DNA of 64,000 nucleotides from Branchipolynoe longqiensis (GCA_030323885.1 CM059189.1:48119015-48183014); one strand, 5' to 3'; counted from the stretch's first letter, positions 50,701 to 61,920 are shown. Translations and numbers: made by a program. Notes: generated by a model not told the origin, from the sequence alone.

Positions 50701-51014
50701 TGGGACATTAAAATAAACAAGATATAAAAAAATATATATGATGTATAAGAATTATACGAGTATTATAACGCAGAATCCTATACTATCCTAACACCCACCC
50801 ACCAGTAATCGGGTGGTTGAGCCTTGGACTAATCATCTACTGCTCAGTCTTCAACTCCGCCTGCTCACTGTTCTACTCACTTAACGCCGAGAACTATTAT
50901 ATATATGTATATATATATATATATTATATATCTTTTGTGTTGTCTTCTCCATTTATAGTAAGCTATGCATTGGGACATTAAAATACATAACATGTATATA
51001 TATGTACATATGTA
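50701..51014. other. MITE-N-like remnant and (TA)n
   Basis: ATATGATGTATAAGAATTAT and CGAGTATTATAACG resemble the MITE-N left end. (TA)n at 50908-50928. Rest unassigned. Confidence 0.45.
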
Positions 51015-51263
51015 CATATGAAGAGTTCAGGCGCAAAACCATGTAAACGCCAATCCAAAAATGTAGTTTAAATAAAAGATTTTTACCTGAAAATAATAGT
51101 AATTCTCACTAATTCCACTTTTCATATGATCACATGCTTATGGCGCAGTGAACAAAAAAGAAGGAATATAACAAATTTAACTTTTTGAAGGTTTGATTCC
51201 AATGTTTATCTCCATCTCTGGATTGGCGTTTACATGGTTTTGAGCCTGAACTCTTCATATATA
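51015..51263. mobile_element. MITE-L copy 4
   Basis: TATGAAGAGTTCAGGCGCAA and TTTTGAGCCTGAACTCTTCA with ACGCCAATCCAAAAAT / TCTGGATTGGCGTTTACATG; ~45-bp TIRs. Embedded in TATACATA microsatellite. Confidence 0.88.
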
Positions 51264-51429
51264 CATATATACATATATAATATATACATATATACATATA
51301 TACATATATATTCATATATTATATGTTGACCTCTCCATTTATAGTGAGCTATACATTGAGACATTAAAATACATAACAAATATACATACTTATATACACG
51401 TATATGGTATTTTAACCTCTCCATTTATA

Positions 51430-51960
51430 ATAACCTGTATATTCCATTTCATGTATTAGGGCGGGTTTTATTGTTTTTACTGCTTTGGTTCGTCTGCGCA
51501 TGCGTGTTGTTAGTGACACGATACTCCCTCTCAGTCTCAGTCTCACCTGTGCCTGGGTGGTCCGCCATCACGCGCCATTTATGATAGTAATTCGCCATGG
51601 TACATAACAGCATCCTCTAAAGGTGCGAAACTTTCCGTCCACCTGCGCGCGCACAATAATGTCTCAATGAGGTCCCCCCCCCTTCCAGTTCCACCCCAGC
51701 CCTCACACCCCGCCCCCGCCCCCGCCCCTACCGCCCACCCCCCGCCCCTCGATCACACCGGTGCCTGCGCCTGCGCACTGGCACCCACCTCTGCGCATGT
51801 CCGCGGGGCACAGTGGCGCCCCCTGGTCACTCATATGGAGAAATTCATACGAAATCGGGACTTGCCCTTGCGCATGCGCATGCGCAGAGACGGGTTTGTC
51901 AGATTTTCACCGATAGTTCAGCGTGCCGTGGGTTCGATTCCCACCTGATTTAAACTTTAT
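51430..51960. other. CpG-rich sequence with NRF1-like words and an orphan T arm
   Basis: CTGCGCATGCGTG at ~51495 and GCGCATGCGCATGCGCAGA at ~51872 match the NRF1 palindrome typical of CpG promoters. A C-rich run lies between. GTGGGTTCGATTCCCAC (51929-51945) is a perfect tRNA T arm, but no matching 5' half was found. A promoter is possible but not shown. Confidence 0.35.
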
Positions 51961-51984
51961 AGTTTCATATTCTGATGAAAGTAT

Positions 51985-52226
51985 ATTTGAAGAGTTCGGG
52001 CGCAAAACCACGTAAACGCCAATCCAGAAATGGAGATAAACATTGGAGTCAAACCTTCAAAAGTTAAATTTTGTATATTCCTTCTTTTGTGTTCACTGCG
52101 CCATTAGCATGTGATCATATGAAAAGTGGAATTAGTAAGAATGACAATTATTTTCAGGTAAAAATCTTTTATTTAAACTACATTTTTGGATTGGTGTTTA
52201 CATGGTTTTGCAACTGAACATTTCAT
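51985..52226. mobile_element. MITE-L copy 5
   Basis: TTTGAAGAGTTCGGGCGCAA to ATGGTTTTGCAACTGAACAT. Orientation opposite to copy 4 (CAAACCTTCAAAAGTTAAAT vs its complement). Confidence 0.85.
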
Positions 52227-52842
52227 TTGCAAAAACCAAAATGCTTGTCTAGATGTGTCCTCACATACCAACCTTAGACCTGGTGCTCTCTTTAATCACT
52301 TCTTTCTGGTTTTGCTGGGTTAGATGCTGATGTTTGATTGTTTGTTGTTGTTTTACGTCCTAGCAACATCTAAGGTCATATCAGGACGGGTACTGGCTTA
52401 TGGCAGTGCGCACTCATGACGACTTTATTGTGCTGCCCTACTGGGAAACCAGGCCATCAGCACCATGACCTGATATCCCACTCAGTCACATTATCCCGAC
52501 ACTGAGCCAACCAGTCCTTGCCCTATCCTAATAATCCCAAGCACCAAGGTAGGAAGCGACAAGTATAAATTTGTTAAGTCATTGGTTTGACTCGACCAGG
52601 ATTCGAACCCACGCACTCATGGGTTCGGATCTCCCGATCTCCCAAAACAGGAGACGGACGCTATATTCATTCAGCCACCCCATCTGGCCCGATGTTGATT
52701 TGACAGCTTTCATTTGAAATATATCCAAAGTTAGCTAATTACCATAAAATTACTCCAATATAGACTAGAGTATATTATACATATTTTCGGATAAGTTGTA
52801 AGCAAAAATTCAAAGCCAATCAATTGATTATGCTAATTTAAT
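52227..52842. mobile_element. Degenerate MITE-B hosting SINE-A
   Basis: AAAACCAAAATGCTTGTCTAG..TTAGATGCTGATG, then after the SINE CAGCTTTCATTTGAAATATA and CTCCAATATAGACTAGAGTA. Ends are decayed. Confidence 0.6.
52338..52690 (-). mobile_element. SINE-A, full, head type 1
   Basis: AACAACAAAC-type tail at left, complete body, GGATTCGAACCC region partly duplicated in the head. Confidence 0.88.
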
Positions 52843-53028
52843 GTTGTTGCTGAATGAAGGAATCATTGGCGGTGGTGTTTGATTGACTGGGTGAGTGGTG
52901 GTAGGGTGTCAGATTCACATCATTGAAAGCAATAGTTAGTTCCACACAGACAGAGAAAGGCGGGACCACTCCTTGATTAAAAAAAACAACATACCCCAAC
53001 AAAAACACAACAGAAACAGTGTTCTCTG
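52843..53028. other. Unassigned spacer
   Basis: Nothing recognised; ends in an A/C-rich stretch before SINE-B. Confidence 0.4.
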
Positions 53029-53340
53029 TGGCGGAGTGGTTAGAGTGTCTGACTTTTTTCTAGGTCAGACTCCTAATCTGAGGGTCAGCGGTTCGATTCC
53101 CCGTGCCCCCAGCTCTGCCAATTTGGATTTCCACCACAGTGTATAACTTAGAGCGTCATCAAAGGCCGGTTGCTCTCATACCATGTCTATGTGGTGTGGG
53201 AAGTTAAAAATCCCTTGGGTCGGTAAAAGTGTAGGCTCGGGCTTTCTATCGACCAGCAGTGGAATGAGGAAGACCAGTCGTCTATGACTGAAATTTCCCC
53301 TGCTTAAACAACTAATGTGCCAAAAAAACAAAAACAAACA
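53029..53340 (+). mobile_element. SINE-B copy 2 with type 2 tail
   Basis: Head and body match copy 1, but after GGGCTTTCTATCGAC it switches to CAGCAGTGGAATGAGGAAGA..CTTAAACAACTAATGTGCC and an A-rich end. This tail lacks the LINE hairpin and is the one on the chimeric SINE at 12164-12600. Contains the uninterrupted MITE-B target (TTAA at 53304). Confidence 0.85.
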
Positions 53341-53565
53341 AAAAACACCACATATGCACTCTGAGTGTGACAGCTGTTAGTTAGTACAACAGCACCTGGC
53401 TGGCACAAACCAATGCACAGGGTCATTTAACACACCATCAACTTGGGATCGGAGAGATTGATATCAAGGTGGGAGGTCGGACTTCCACGTGCACCTTCGT
53501 GAATGAAATATTGTCCACGGACAGTTCGCATCGATAAGTGTCTACTGGGTTTTTTCATCTTGACA
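53341..53565. other. Unassigned spacer
   Basis: Nothing recognised. Confidence 0.4.
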
Positions 53566-53903
53566 GACCAGATGGGATGGCCGAATGTGTTGAGTATCAG
53601 TCTCCCGTGGGAGTCGAACCTTCAGGTTCGAACCCTGGTCGAGTCAAAAAAATGATTTAAAATTTGATACTTGTCGCTTCCTAACCAGGCACTCGGCATT
53701 GTTAGGATAGGGCAAAGACTGGTTGGCTTAGTGTCAGGACAATGTGACAGAGTGACATATCAGGTCATGGTGCTGATGACCTGGTCTCCCAGTGGGGCAG
53801 CACTATAAAGTCACCATGAGTGCGCACTGTGACAAGTCGATACCCGTCCTGATATTGCCTTAGATGTTGCCAGGACGTAAAACTCCAACAACTAACCAAG
53901 CAA
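53566..53903 (+). mobile_element. SINE-A, full, head type 1
   Basis: ACCAGATGGGATGGCCGAAT head to ACTCCAACAACTAACC tail. Confidence 0.88.
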
Positions 53904-54520
53904 TCATCCTGGCAACATTTAAGATCATATCAGGACAGGTACCGTCTTGTGACAGTGCGCACTCATGGCGGCTTTATAGTGCTGCCCCACTGGGAGACCA
54001 GACCACTGGCACCATGACCCAATTTCCTACTCAGTTGCATTGTCCTGCTACTGAGCTAACTAGTCCTTGCCCTATCCTAGTAAAGCTGAGTGACAGGATA
54101 AAGTTGCATAGTACGATGGTTTTGAATTTCTCTATTTTTTCTGAGATAAATATAGTAGATCGATCACTAGTAATATCTACTTTACATTAGTTCAAAGTTA
54201 CTTTTATTTTAAACGGTAAACCTTTGAGATATGTTGGGGGCAAACATGGAAAATTAGTGTTGGCAAGCTTGCCAAAACTCTGACACCATAGACTTGTGCA
54301 GTAACAGGTTCTGTTAAATTGACTCAGTATTGCCATCTACACAGAACCAAATGCTTAATAAGTGCATCGGTATCTAAGTTAGATATGTAAAATCAAATCT
54401 GGATACATTGATATTGGTTTGGTTTTGAGAATTTGATATTTCATCGGACTATGCAGCTTTAAGCAGCAACAAGTATCCATTTGGTTAAAGTCATTGGTTT
54501 GAGGCTAGTTTTAGAGCTGA
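53904..54520 (-). mobile_element. SINE-A split by MITE-B
   Basis: Minus body 53904-54097, resuming 54466-54520 (CAACAAGTATCCATTTGG). With the preceding plus copy it forms an inverted pair joined at the tails. Confidence 0.8.
54098..54465. mobile_element. MITE-B copy in SINE-A
   Basis: AAAGTTGCATAGTACGATGG to ATCGGACTATGCAGCTTTAA. The left border is GGATA and the right border TTTAAGC, so the shared target is TA rather than TTAA. Confidence 0.88.
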
Positions 54521-54820
54521 GCTGCTTGGTAAGGGTAAGAGGCTGGATTAGTGCGGGATCATCGCCGGGTTCCCGAGAACTGGCGGTTTAAGAAGCACTT
54601 ATCCGCTCTGGGTGGTGGGTGGGGGGGGGGGGGATGAATGTGTGTTGTGTGGGTGGGTGGGTCGGTGGGTGTTGGAGCGGGGAGAAGGGAAGCTCTGCTT
54701 GTGGAGTTTCTGTGGGCCCTGGGACCCGCTGACTCATGTAGCAACAGCGTCTGGGTTGTGTGGAAGGTAACCGCCAGGTGGCAGTGTTAGAAATGTAAGC
54801 AATCCGACTTCCTGCAAACT
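54521..54820. other. Unassigned sequence with G-run
   Basis: G14 run near 54620 and GGTGGGTGGGTCGGTGGGTG. No gene. Confidence 0.4.
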
Positions 54821-55640
54821 GTCTCTCTCTGTCTCTCTCCGTCTCTCTCTCTCTCTCTTCCAGCATATTCTTCTCCCTCTGTCTGCTTGTTTTCTTTGTT
54901 CTCACTCTCCGACCCTCTTTCTCTCTTTCTCTCTTTTCTCACTTTTGTCTCTCTGTCTCTTTATCCCGCCACTCCACCACTCTCTCTTCTCTGCCCCTCT
55001 GTCTCTTTCTCTTGCCACCTCCCTCTTCTCTCTCCCTCTGTCTCTTTCTCCTGCCACCTCTCTCTTCTCCGCCCCTCTGTCTCTTTCTCCCTCCACCCCT
55101 TTCTCTTCTCTCTACCTCTGCCACTTGCTCTCGCGACCTCTCTCTTCTCTCTCCCTCGGTATCTTTCTCGCACCACCTCTCTCTCCTCTCTCCTCTGTCT
55201 CTTTCTCTCGCCACCTCTCTATTCTCTCTCTCTGTCTCTTTCTCCCTCCACCTCTCTCTTCCGTCTCTCCCCTTGTATCTTTCTCTCGCCACCTCTCTTC
55301 CTTTCTCACTTTCTCCATGTCTCTCCTTCTCCCTTTCTCCCCACCCCACTCTCTCCCTTGACCCCCCCCCCCCACCTTCCTCTCACTCCCTCTACCCCCT
55401 TCCTCTCTTTGCCATTTACGCCCACCTCCCTCTTCATTTCTTCCCCTTCCCTGTCTCTGTCTCCCATTACCTGTTTCTTTTCTGCCTTTTCCTTTCTCCC
55501 CTCCGTCTTTACCTCTTCCTTTTCCCCACTCTCTTTTTGTCTCTGGTTGACTCTCTCTGTCTGCCGCACACTCAGTGTAGTCGGGACAAAGACCCACCCC
55601 CACCCAGCCTCACCCCGCTGTACAAGTCCCCACCCAACGC
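54821..55640. repeat. CT-rich pyrimidine tract (TCTCTCTCTCCCTC)
   Basis: ~800 bp of TCTGTCTCTTTCTC words with CCACCTCTCTCTTC about every 60 bp. The 561-codon serine/leucine/proline frame starting at 54887 is compositional and open in other phases too. Confidence 0.93.
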
Positions 55641-55925
55641 ATCCCCACCCCACCCCACCCCACTCCACAAGTCCCCACCCTACCCATCCCCACCCCACCC
55701 CACTCCACAAGTCCCCACCCTACCCATCCCCACCCCAGCCCACTCCACAAGTCCCCACCCTACCCATCCCCACCCCACCCCACTCCACAAGTCCCCACCC
55801 TACCCATCCCCACCCCAGCCCACTCCACAAGTCCCCACCCTACCCATCCCCACCCCACCCCACTCCACAAGTCCCCACCCTACCCATCCCCACCCCAGCC
55901 CACTCCACAAGTCCCCACCCTAACC
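55641..55925. repeat. 40-bp minisatellite (CCACAAGTCCCCACCCTACC)
   Basis: About seven near-perfect 40-bp units. Alternate units carry CCCAGCCC or CCCACCCC, so the array grew by duplicating a two-unit block. Confidence 0.95.
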
Positions 55926-56830
55926 CATACCAACCCTACCCCACCCACCACAACCCCACACCACCAGTCCCACCCTACCCCTCCCCCTACCACTCCCCAC
56001 CACCGCTCCACAAGTCCCCACCCTACCCCATCCCCACCCCACCCCACTCCACAAGTCCCACCCTACCCATCCCCACCCCACCCCCCCTCTCCACAAGTCC
56101 CAACCCACCCCTCCCCACCCCACCCCACCCCGCCCCACAAGTCCCCACCCTACCTATTCCCCACCCCACCCCACCCCGCCCCCACAAGTCCCCACCGACA
56201 CCCTCTCCACCCCAACCCGCCCCACCCCCGCCCCACAAGTCCCCACCTTACCCATCCCCCACCCCAACCACCGACCCCACAATTCCCCACCCTACCTATC
56301 CCCACCACCCCCCACCCCACGCCCCACCCCCCCCCGCACCACAAGTCCCCACCCTACCGCTCCCCCACACCCCACCCCACCTCACCCCGCGCCACAAGTA
56401 CCACCCCCCACCCCACCCCTCCCTCCCCCCACCCTCCCCACTCTCCCCACCCCGCCCCATCCCATCCCGTCCCACCCCACCCCCAATCCCACCTCCCTCA
56501 CCCACCCCACCCCACCCCTCCCCGCTCCATCCCACCCATCCCACCCATCCCCACTCCACCCTCACCGCCTAGCCCCTCCCCTCACCTCACACCCCCACAC
56601 TCCACCCGTCCCCCACCCTACCCCTCGTCACCCCAATCCCAACCTCACCCCATCCCCACCCCTCCGCACCACGCGGCACCCCATCCCACCTCATCCTTCT
56701 CCGCCGCCGCACCCTGCCTCACAACTCCCCACTTCACTCCACCCCCACCCTTCCCTGCCACAGCCACGCCCACCTCGCCCTCCACTTCCCACCCTTCCCA
56801 CCCCTCCCCCTCCCGCCTGCCAGCCGGCCG
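55926..56830. repeat. Degenerate C-rich continuation
   Basis: Decayed versions of the 40-bp unit (CACAAGTCCCCACC) to about 56410, then CCCACCCCTCC words. Non-coding. Confidence 0.9.
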
Positions 56831-56939
56831 CGTGCCCACGGGCCCTGTTTTGTTAGTTGTGTAACACCGAGTGACATCTGTTGTGGGAATAACTTATGCC
56901 AGTTTTGTAGGCAATTTAGGCGAAGGTAAACAGGTCGGA

Positions 56940-58780
56940 CGGTGCGCCGAGAGGTGGTGCGAGGTGTGGCGGGAGGTGCTGCGACGGTGTGCCGAGAGGT
57001 GGTGAGAGAGTGTAGCGAGAGGGGGTGCGACGGTGGGCCGAGAGGTGGTGAGAGAGTGTAGCGAGAGGGGGTGCGACGGTGGGCCGAGAGGTGGTGCGAC
57101 GGTGCACCGAGAGGTGGTGCGATGGTGTGCCGAGAGGTGGTGTGACGGTGCGCCGAGAGGTGGTGCGATGGTGCGCTGAGAGGTGGTGCGACGGTGCGCT
57201 GAGAGGTGGTGAGACAGTGCACCGAGAGGTGGTATGATGGTGCGCCGAGAGGTGGTGTGACGGTGCACAGAGAGGTGGTGCGACGGTGCGCTGAGAGGTG
57301 GTGCGACGGTTCGCTGAGAGGTGGTGCGATGGTTTGCCGAGGGGGTGGTGCGACGGTGCACGAGAGATTTGTGCGACGGTGCGCCGAGAGATGGTGTGAC
57401 GGTGAGCCGAGAAGGTGGTGCGCCGGTGCACCGAGAGGTGGTGCGATGGTGCACTGGGAGGTGGTGTGACGGTGCGCCGAGAGGTGGTGCGACGGTGCAC
57501 GAGAGGGTGGTGCGATGGGTGTGCCGAGAGGTGGTGTGACGGTGCGCCGAGAGGTGGTGCGATGGTGCGCTGAGAGGTGGTGCGACGGTGCGCTGAGAGG
57601 TGGTGAGACGGTGCACCGAGAGGTGGTATGATGGTGCGCCGAGAGGTGGTGCGACGGTGCACAGAGAGGTGGTGCGACGGTGCACTGAGAGGTGGTGCGA
57701 CGGTTCGCTGAGAGGTGGTGCGATGGTTTGCCGAGGGGTGGTGCGACGGTGCGACGGGAGGTTGTGCGACGGTGCGCCGAGAGATGGTGTGACGGTGAGC
57801 CGAGAGGTGGTGCGCCGGTGCGCCGAGAGGTGGTGCGATGGTGCACTGGGAGGTGGTGTGACGGTGCGCCGAGAGCTGGTGCGACGGTGTGCCGAGAGGT
57901 GGTGTGACGGTGTGCCAAGAGGTGGTGTGACGGTGCGCTTAGAGGTGGTGCGATGGTGTGCCGAGAGGTGGTGCGATGGTGCGCCGAGAGGTGGTGCGAT
58001 GGTGCACTGGGAGGTGGTGCGACGGTGCCCTGAGAAGTGGTGCGACGGTGTGCCGAGAGGTGGTGCGACGGTGCGCCAAGAGGTGGTGCAACAGTGCGCT
58101 GAGAGGTGGTGCGACGGTGCGCCGAGAGGTGGTGAGACGGTGCGCCGAGAGGTGGTGCGACGGTGCGCAGAGAGGTGGTGCGATGGTGCGCCGAGAGGTG
58201 GTGTGAAGGTGCGCCAAAAGGTGGTGAGACGGTGCGCCGAGAGGTGGTGCGATGGTGCGCCGAGAGGTGGTGCGATGGTGCGCGGAGAGGTGGTGCGACG
58301 GTGCGCCGAGAGGTGGTGCGACGGTGCGCCGAGAGGTGGTGCGACAGTGCACAGAGAGATTTTTGTGCGACGGTGCGCCGAGAGGTGGTGCGACGGTTCG
58401 CTGAGAGGTGGTGTGACGGTTCGCCAAGAGGTGGTGCGATGGTGCGCCGGGAGGTGGTGCGATGGTGCGCCGAGAGGTGGTGCGACGGTGCGCCGAGAGG
58501 TGGTGCGATGGTGCACTGGGAGGTGGTGTGATGGTGCGCCGAGAGCTGGTGCGACGGTGTGCCGAGAGGTGGTGCGATGGTGTGCCAAGAGGTGGTGCGA
58601 CGGTGTGGTGAGAGGTGGTGTGACTGTGCTCAGAGAGGTGCAGTGCGCAGCGAGGTGGTGCGACGGTGCGCCGAGAGGTGGTGCGACGGTGCGCCGAGAG
58701 TGGTGCGACGGTGCACCGGGCGGTGGTACCACGGTGCGCAGAGAGGTGGTGCGACCGTGCACAGAGAGTTGGTGCTACTG
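56940..58780. repeat. 23-bp minisatellite (GAGAGGTGGTGCGACGGTGCGCC), ~80 units
   Basis: Period 23 bp. The unit lacks stops in all phases, so frames stay open for 400 codons on plus and over 600 on minus and translate as a 23-residue repeat. That is arithmetic, since 23 is not a multiple of 3. Longer blocks (about 700 bp) recur: 57190-57540 resembles 57590-57940. Confidence 0.95.
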
Positions 58781-58872
58781 TGCGCTATCATTATTTGGAC
58801 ATTTGTGAGAGAAGCCTTTACGTTTACTGCTCTACAGTCCGCACCTGTGTGTGTTGCCCACCCTGTTCCAGT

Positions 58873-59214
58873 AAAGCTTGTTTTATTTAATGACGCCTCT
58901 AGAGCACATTGATTTTTGTCATCGGCTATTTTACGTCAAACATATAGATAGTCATTCTGACATTTCTTTTGGAGGAAACCCGCTGCCGCCAGATACGCTA
59001 CTCTTTCCAATAAGCAGCAAGGGGTCTTTAATATGCACTTTACCACAGACAGGACAGCACATACCACAACCTTTGATGAACCAGTTGTTTAGCACTGATT
59101 GGAACGGAAAATAACCCAAACTGCAAATGGGTCCACTGAGATTGAGAATGATCGACCGCATGAGTGACACCTTCACAGGTGGACACTCTACCGCCTGAGC
59201 TACATCCCACTCCC
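58873..59214 (-). mobile_element. SINE-C copy 2, with tRNA head
   Basis: Same body as copy 1. The right end on the minus strand is GGGATGTAGCTCAGGCGGTA, a clear tRNA A-box, with a B-box-like GGTCGATCATTC. Longest copy of the three. Confidence 0.88.
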
Positions 59215-59334
59215 TGGCATACACTCAGGCGCACATCTAAGGGTGGACATCTATTAAGTATATATATTACAATATGCTTTGATCTATGATGCAATTGCGG
59301 TGATTTGTACTAGTGAGTTTGTTGGGTGTTTTTC

Positions 59335-59640
59335 TTTTTTTGGGGGGGGGGGGTGATGGTGTATTTATGCTGCCCATAACGGTTAAGTCTAATGACTTGT
59401 TTACACCGCGAAGCAGTAATAGTCTTGTGGTTCCCCTTGTTTTATTACTTTCAGTTCCTGGATGCATTCTTTCTCTGTTTGTGAGCATCCTCCCACATCT
59501 CCCTACCCTCTGTAAGTCTGTTACTCCTACACTTGGTTAATTATTTGGTTACTTATAGTTATTTTCCATTTTTTATATTTTTTCATTCATTATTATTTTC
59601 TTATATTGTATTTGATATTTTTAGTTAGTATAGCAGTGGA
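59335..59640 (-). mobile_element. LINE 3' end fragment
   Basis: Minus strand: hairpin AAGTC-ATTA-GACTT (59385-59398), GTTATGGGCAGCATAAATAC and an end marked by a G/C run in place of poly(A). ~240 bp of T-rich 3' UTR lie upstream of it. Confidence 0.7.
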
Positions 59641-59890
59641 TTGATCATTTATTATTTTACTAAAACCATGCATTACTTTGTATAAATAACTGTAACCGGA
59701 AGACCGGTGCTACTGGCCACTGAGACACGACATCCATATGAAGAAAATTCTTTTCCAAACAATGAATTTTTTAATTTACACCTTACCCACAAAACACCAG
59801 TGTATTTAATTTGGTGGGGGGAAATGATAATGTGGAACCACCATTATTAAGTCCAGCGTTGTCCTTTCGAACCCTACCTCTACACATCCA
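59641..59890. other. Unassigned AT-rich sequence
   Basis: Nothing recognised. Confidence 0.4.
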
Positions 59891-60298
59891 CGACTAGACG
59901 GGATGGCCAAATGAGTTGAGCGTATGTCTCCCGTTTTGATGGATCGTGGGATTCGAACCGACGGGTTCGAACCTTGGTAGATCAAACCAATGTGTAAATA
60001 ATTGATACTTGTCGCTTCCTATCCAGGTGCTCGGCATTATTAGGATAGGGCAAGGACTGGTTGGCTCAGTGTCAGGATAATGTGACTGACTGGGATATCA
60101 GGTCATGGTGCTGGCACCCTGGTCTCCAACTGGAGCAGCACTATAAAATCGCCATGAGTGTGCACTTTCACAAGTCGGTACCCATCCTGATATGACCTTA
60201 GATGTTGCTAGGACGTAAGATTCCAACAACCAACAAGTCTGTACCCATTCTGATATGACCGTAGATGTTGCCAGGACGTAAAACTCCAACAACCAACT
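59891..60298 (+). mobile_element. SINE-A, full, with duplicated tail
   Basis: Type 1 head ACTAGACGGGATGGCCAAAT, complete body, and two consecutive 3' ends (to 60232 and 60298). Confidence 0.88.
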
Positions 60299-60700
60299 GC
60301 CAAACACCCACACACCCACACACCCCACACCCCACACCTCACCCTCACTCCCCCACCACATCCACACCCACACACCCTCATACTCCCACAGCCTCATACC
60401 CCCACACCCCTACACCTCCACACCTCCACACCCCCACACACCACACCCACACCCTCACTCCCACACCCACCCACACCCACCCTCATACCCCCACACCCAC
60501 TCCCACCCCACCCACACCACCCACACCAGCCCACACCCAAACCCACTCCCACACCCTACACCACACCCACACCCACCCTCATGCCCCCACACCACCAACA
60601 CCAACCCCCACCAACCCACACCCTCATACCCTACACCACCCCCACCCCCTCCCCCAATCCCCCACACCCCCAATCCCCAACCCCCACTCCCATCACCACT
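60299..60700. repeat. CACACCC-rich tract
   Basis: ACACCCACACCCTCATACCC words; proline/threonine/histidine-rich frames are artefacts. Confidence 0.93.
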
Positions 60701-60721
60701 GCCCTTATGGCGATGGTTATT

Positions 60722-60782
60722 GTTTGTTTGTTTGTTGTTGTTTTACGTCCTAGCAACATCTAAGGTCATATCAGGAACGGGT
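60722..60782 (-). mobile_element. SINE-A tail fragment
   Basis: TTTGTTTGTTGTTGTTTTAC to CATATCAGGAACGGGT. Confidence 0.75.
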
Positions 60783-61265
60783 CGATGGTTATTAGAATGC
60801 AGTATTGTTACTGCGCAGCAGGCTTGCTGTTCTGGCGCGCCATCCTTTTCTCTCCTTGTCTGTTACTGCCTGGTAATGAGGAAGTGTCTGTTGCCTGGTG
60901 TCTTGTGAACCTATTGGGGGGGGGGGGGGGGGGGCATTGAGTGCACCATGCATTTACATGAGAATACACAACTGTCGACGTGTCGTGCCGTGTGAAAGTT
61001 GGGGTTGTTTTATTTGTGGGTTTTTTGTTAGCGTCAATTGATGCACACACCTGGTGTATTTATTATAAAGGGATTTGTTGTGGGGCTATTGTGTGGTTTT
61101 TGTCTATGGAATTTTGTTCAAAATGGTGAACTGAGAAAGAGGACTTTATTAGTTGTATTGCTTTATGAAATGCAGTTTTTGTACTTTAAGCAAAAGGGGG
61201 TGGGGGGGGGGGGGGAGAAGGAGAAAAAGAGTAGCAACAGAAATGTGACAGCAGCAACAAAAGGA
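60783..61265. other. Unassigned sequence with G-runs
   Basis: G19 run at 60916-60934 and G14 near 61202. The 88-codon frame at 61041 has no motif. Confidence 0.4.
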
Positions 61266-61575
61266 AAGTTTGTTTTATTTATCAATGCCTCTGGAGCACA
61301 TTGATTTTTATCATCGGCTATTGGGCGTCAAACATATGGTTATTCTGACATATTTCTTTGGAGGAAACCCACTGCTGCCACATAGGCTACTCTCTCTGAT
61401 AAGCAGCAAGGGGTCTTTTATATGCACTTTACCACATACAGGACAGCGCATACCACAGCCTTTGATGAACCAGTTGAGGACCACTGGTTGGAATGGAAAA
61501 TAGCCCAAACTGCAAATGGATCCACTAAGCAGGATCAATAGGATCACCGACACCTTCATAGGTGGACACTTTACC
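61266..61575 (-). mobile_element. SINE-C copy 3, 5'-truncated
   Basis: AGTTTGTTTTATTTATCAAT to CACCTTCATAGGTGGACAC. The A-box part is missing. Confidence 0.85.
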
Positions 61576-61607
61576 GGGATAATGGATTTGGGATAATTAG
61601 GTCAAGG

Positions 61608-61920
61608 TGCCAGTCGGTCAAGGTGCCTTGCGTGTGGAAGCTTCAGGAGTTTGGTTGCCGGTCGAGTCAAACCAATGACTTTAAAATTTATACTTGTCGC
61701 TTCCTAGCCTGGCGCTCGGCATTAATAGGATAGTGCAAGGACTGGTTAGCTCAGTGTCAGGATAATGTGACTGAGTGGGATATCAGGTCATGGTGCTGCT
61801 GGCCTGATTTCAAATGTGGGGCAGCACTATAAAAGTCGCCATGAGTGCACACTGTCACAAGTCGGTACCCATCCTGATATGACCTTAGATGTTGCTGGGA
61901 TGTAAAACAACAAACAAACA
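61608..61920 (+). mobile_element. SINE-A, head type 2, slightly 5'-truncated
   Basis: TTGCGTGTGGAAGCTTCAGG head, complete body, AAAACAACAAACAAAC tail. Confidence 0.85.

Noticed and set aside
54887..56572. 561-codon serine/leucine/proline-rich open frame
   Set aside because: Covers a CT-rich tract and the 40-bp C-rich minisatellite; composition explains the lack of stops, and other phases and the other strand are open as well.
56894..58808. Open frames of over 600 codons (minus) and 400 codons (plus)
   Set aside because: Products of the stop-free 23-bp minisatellite; all phases are open and the protein repeats every 23 residues as arithmetic requires.
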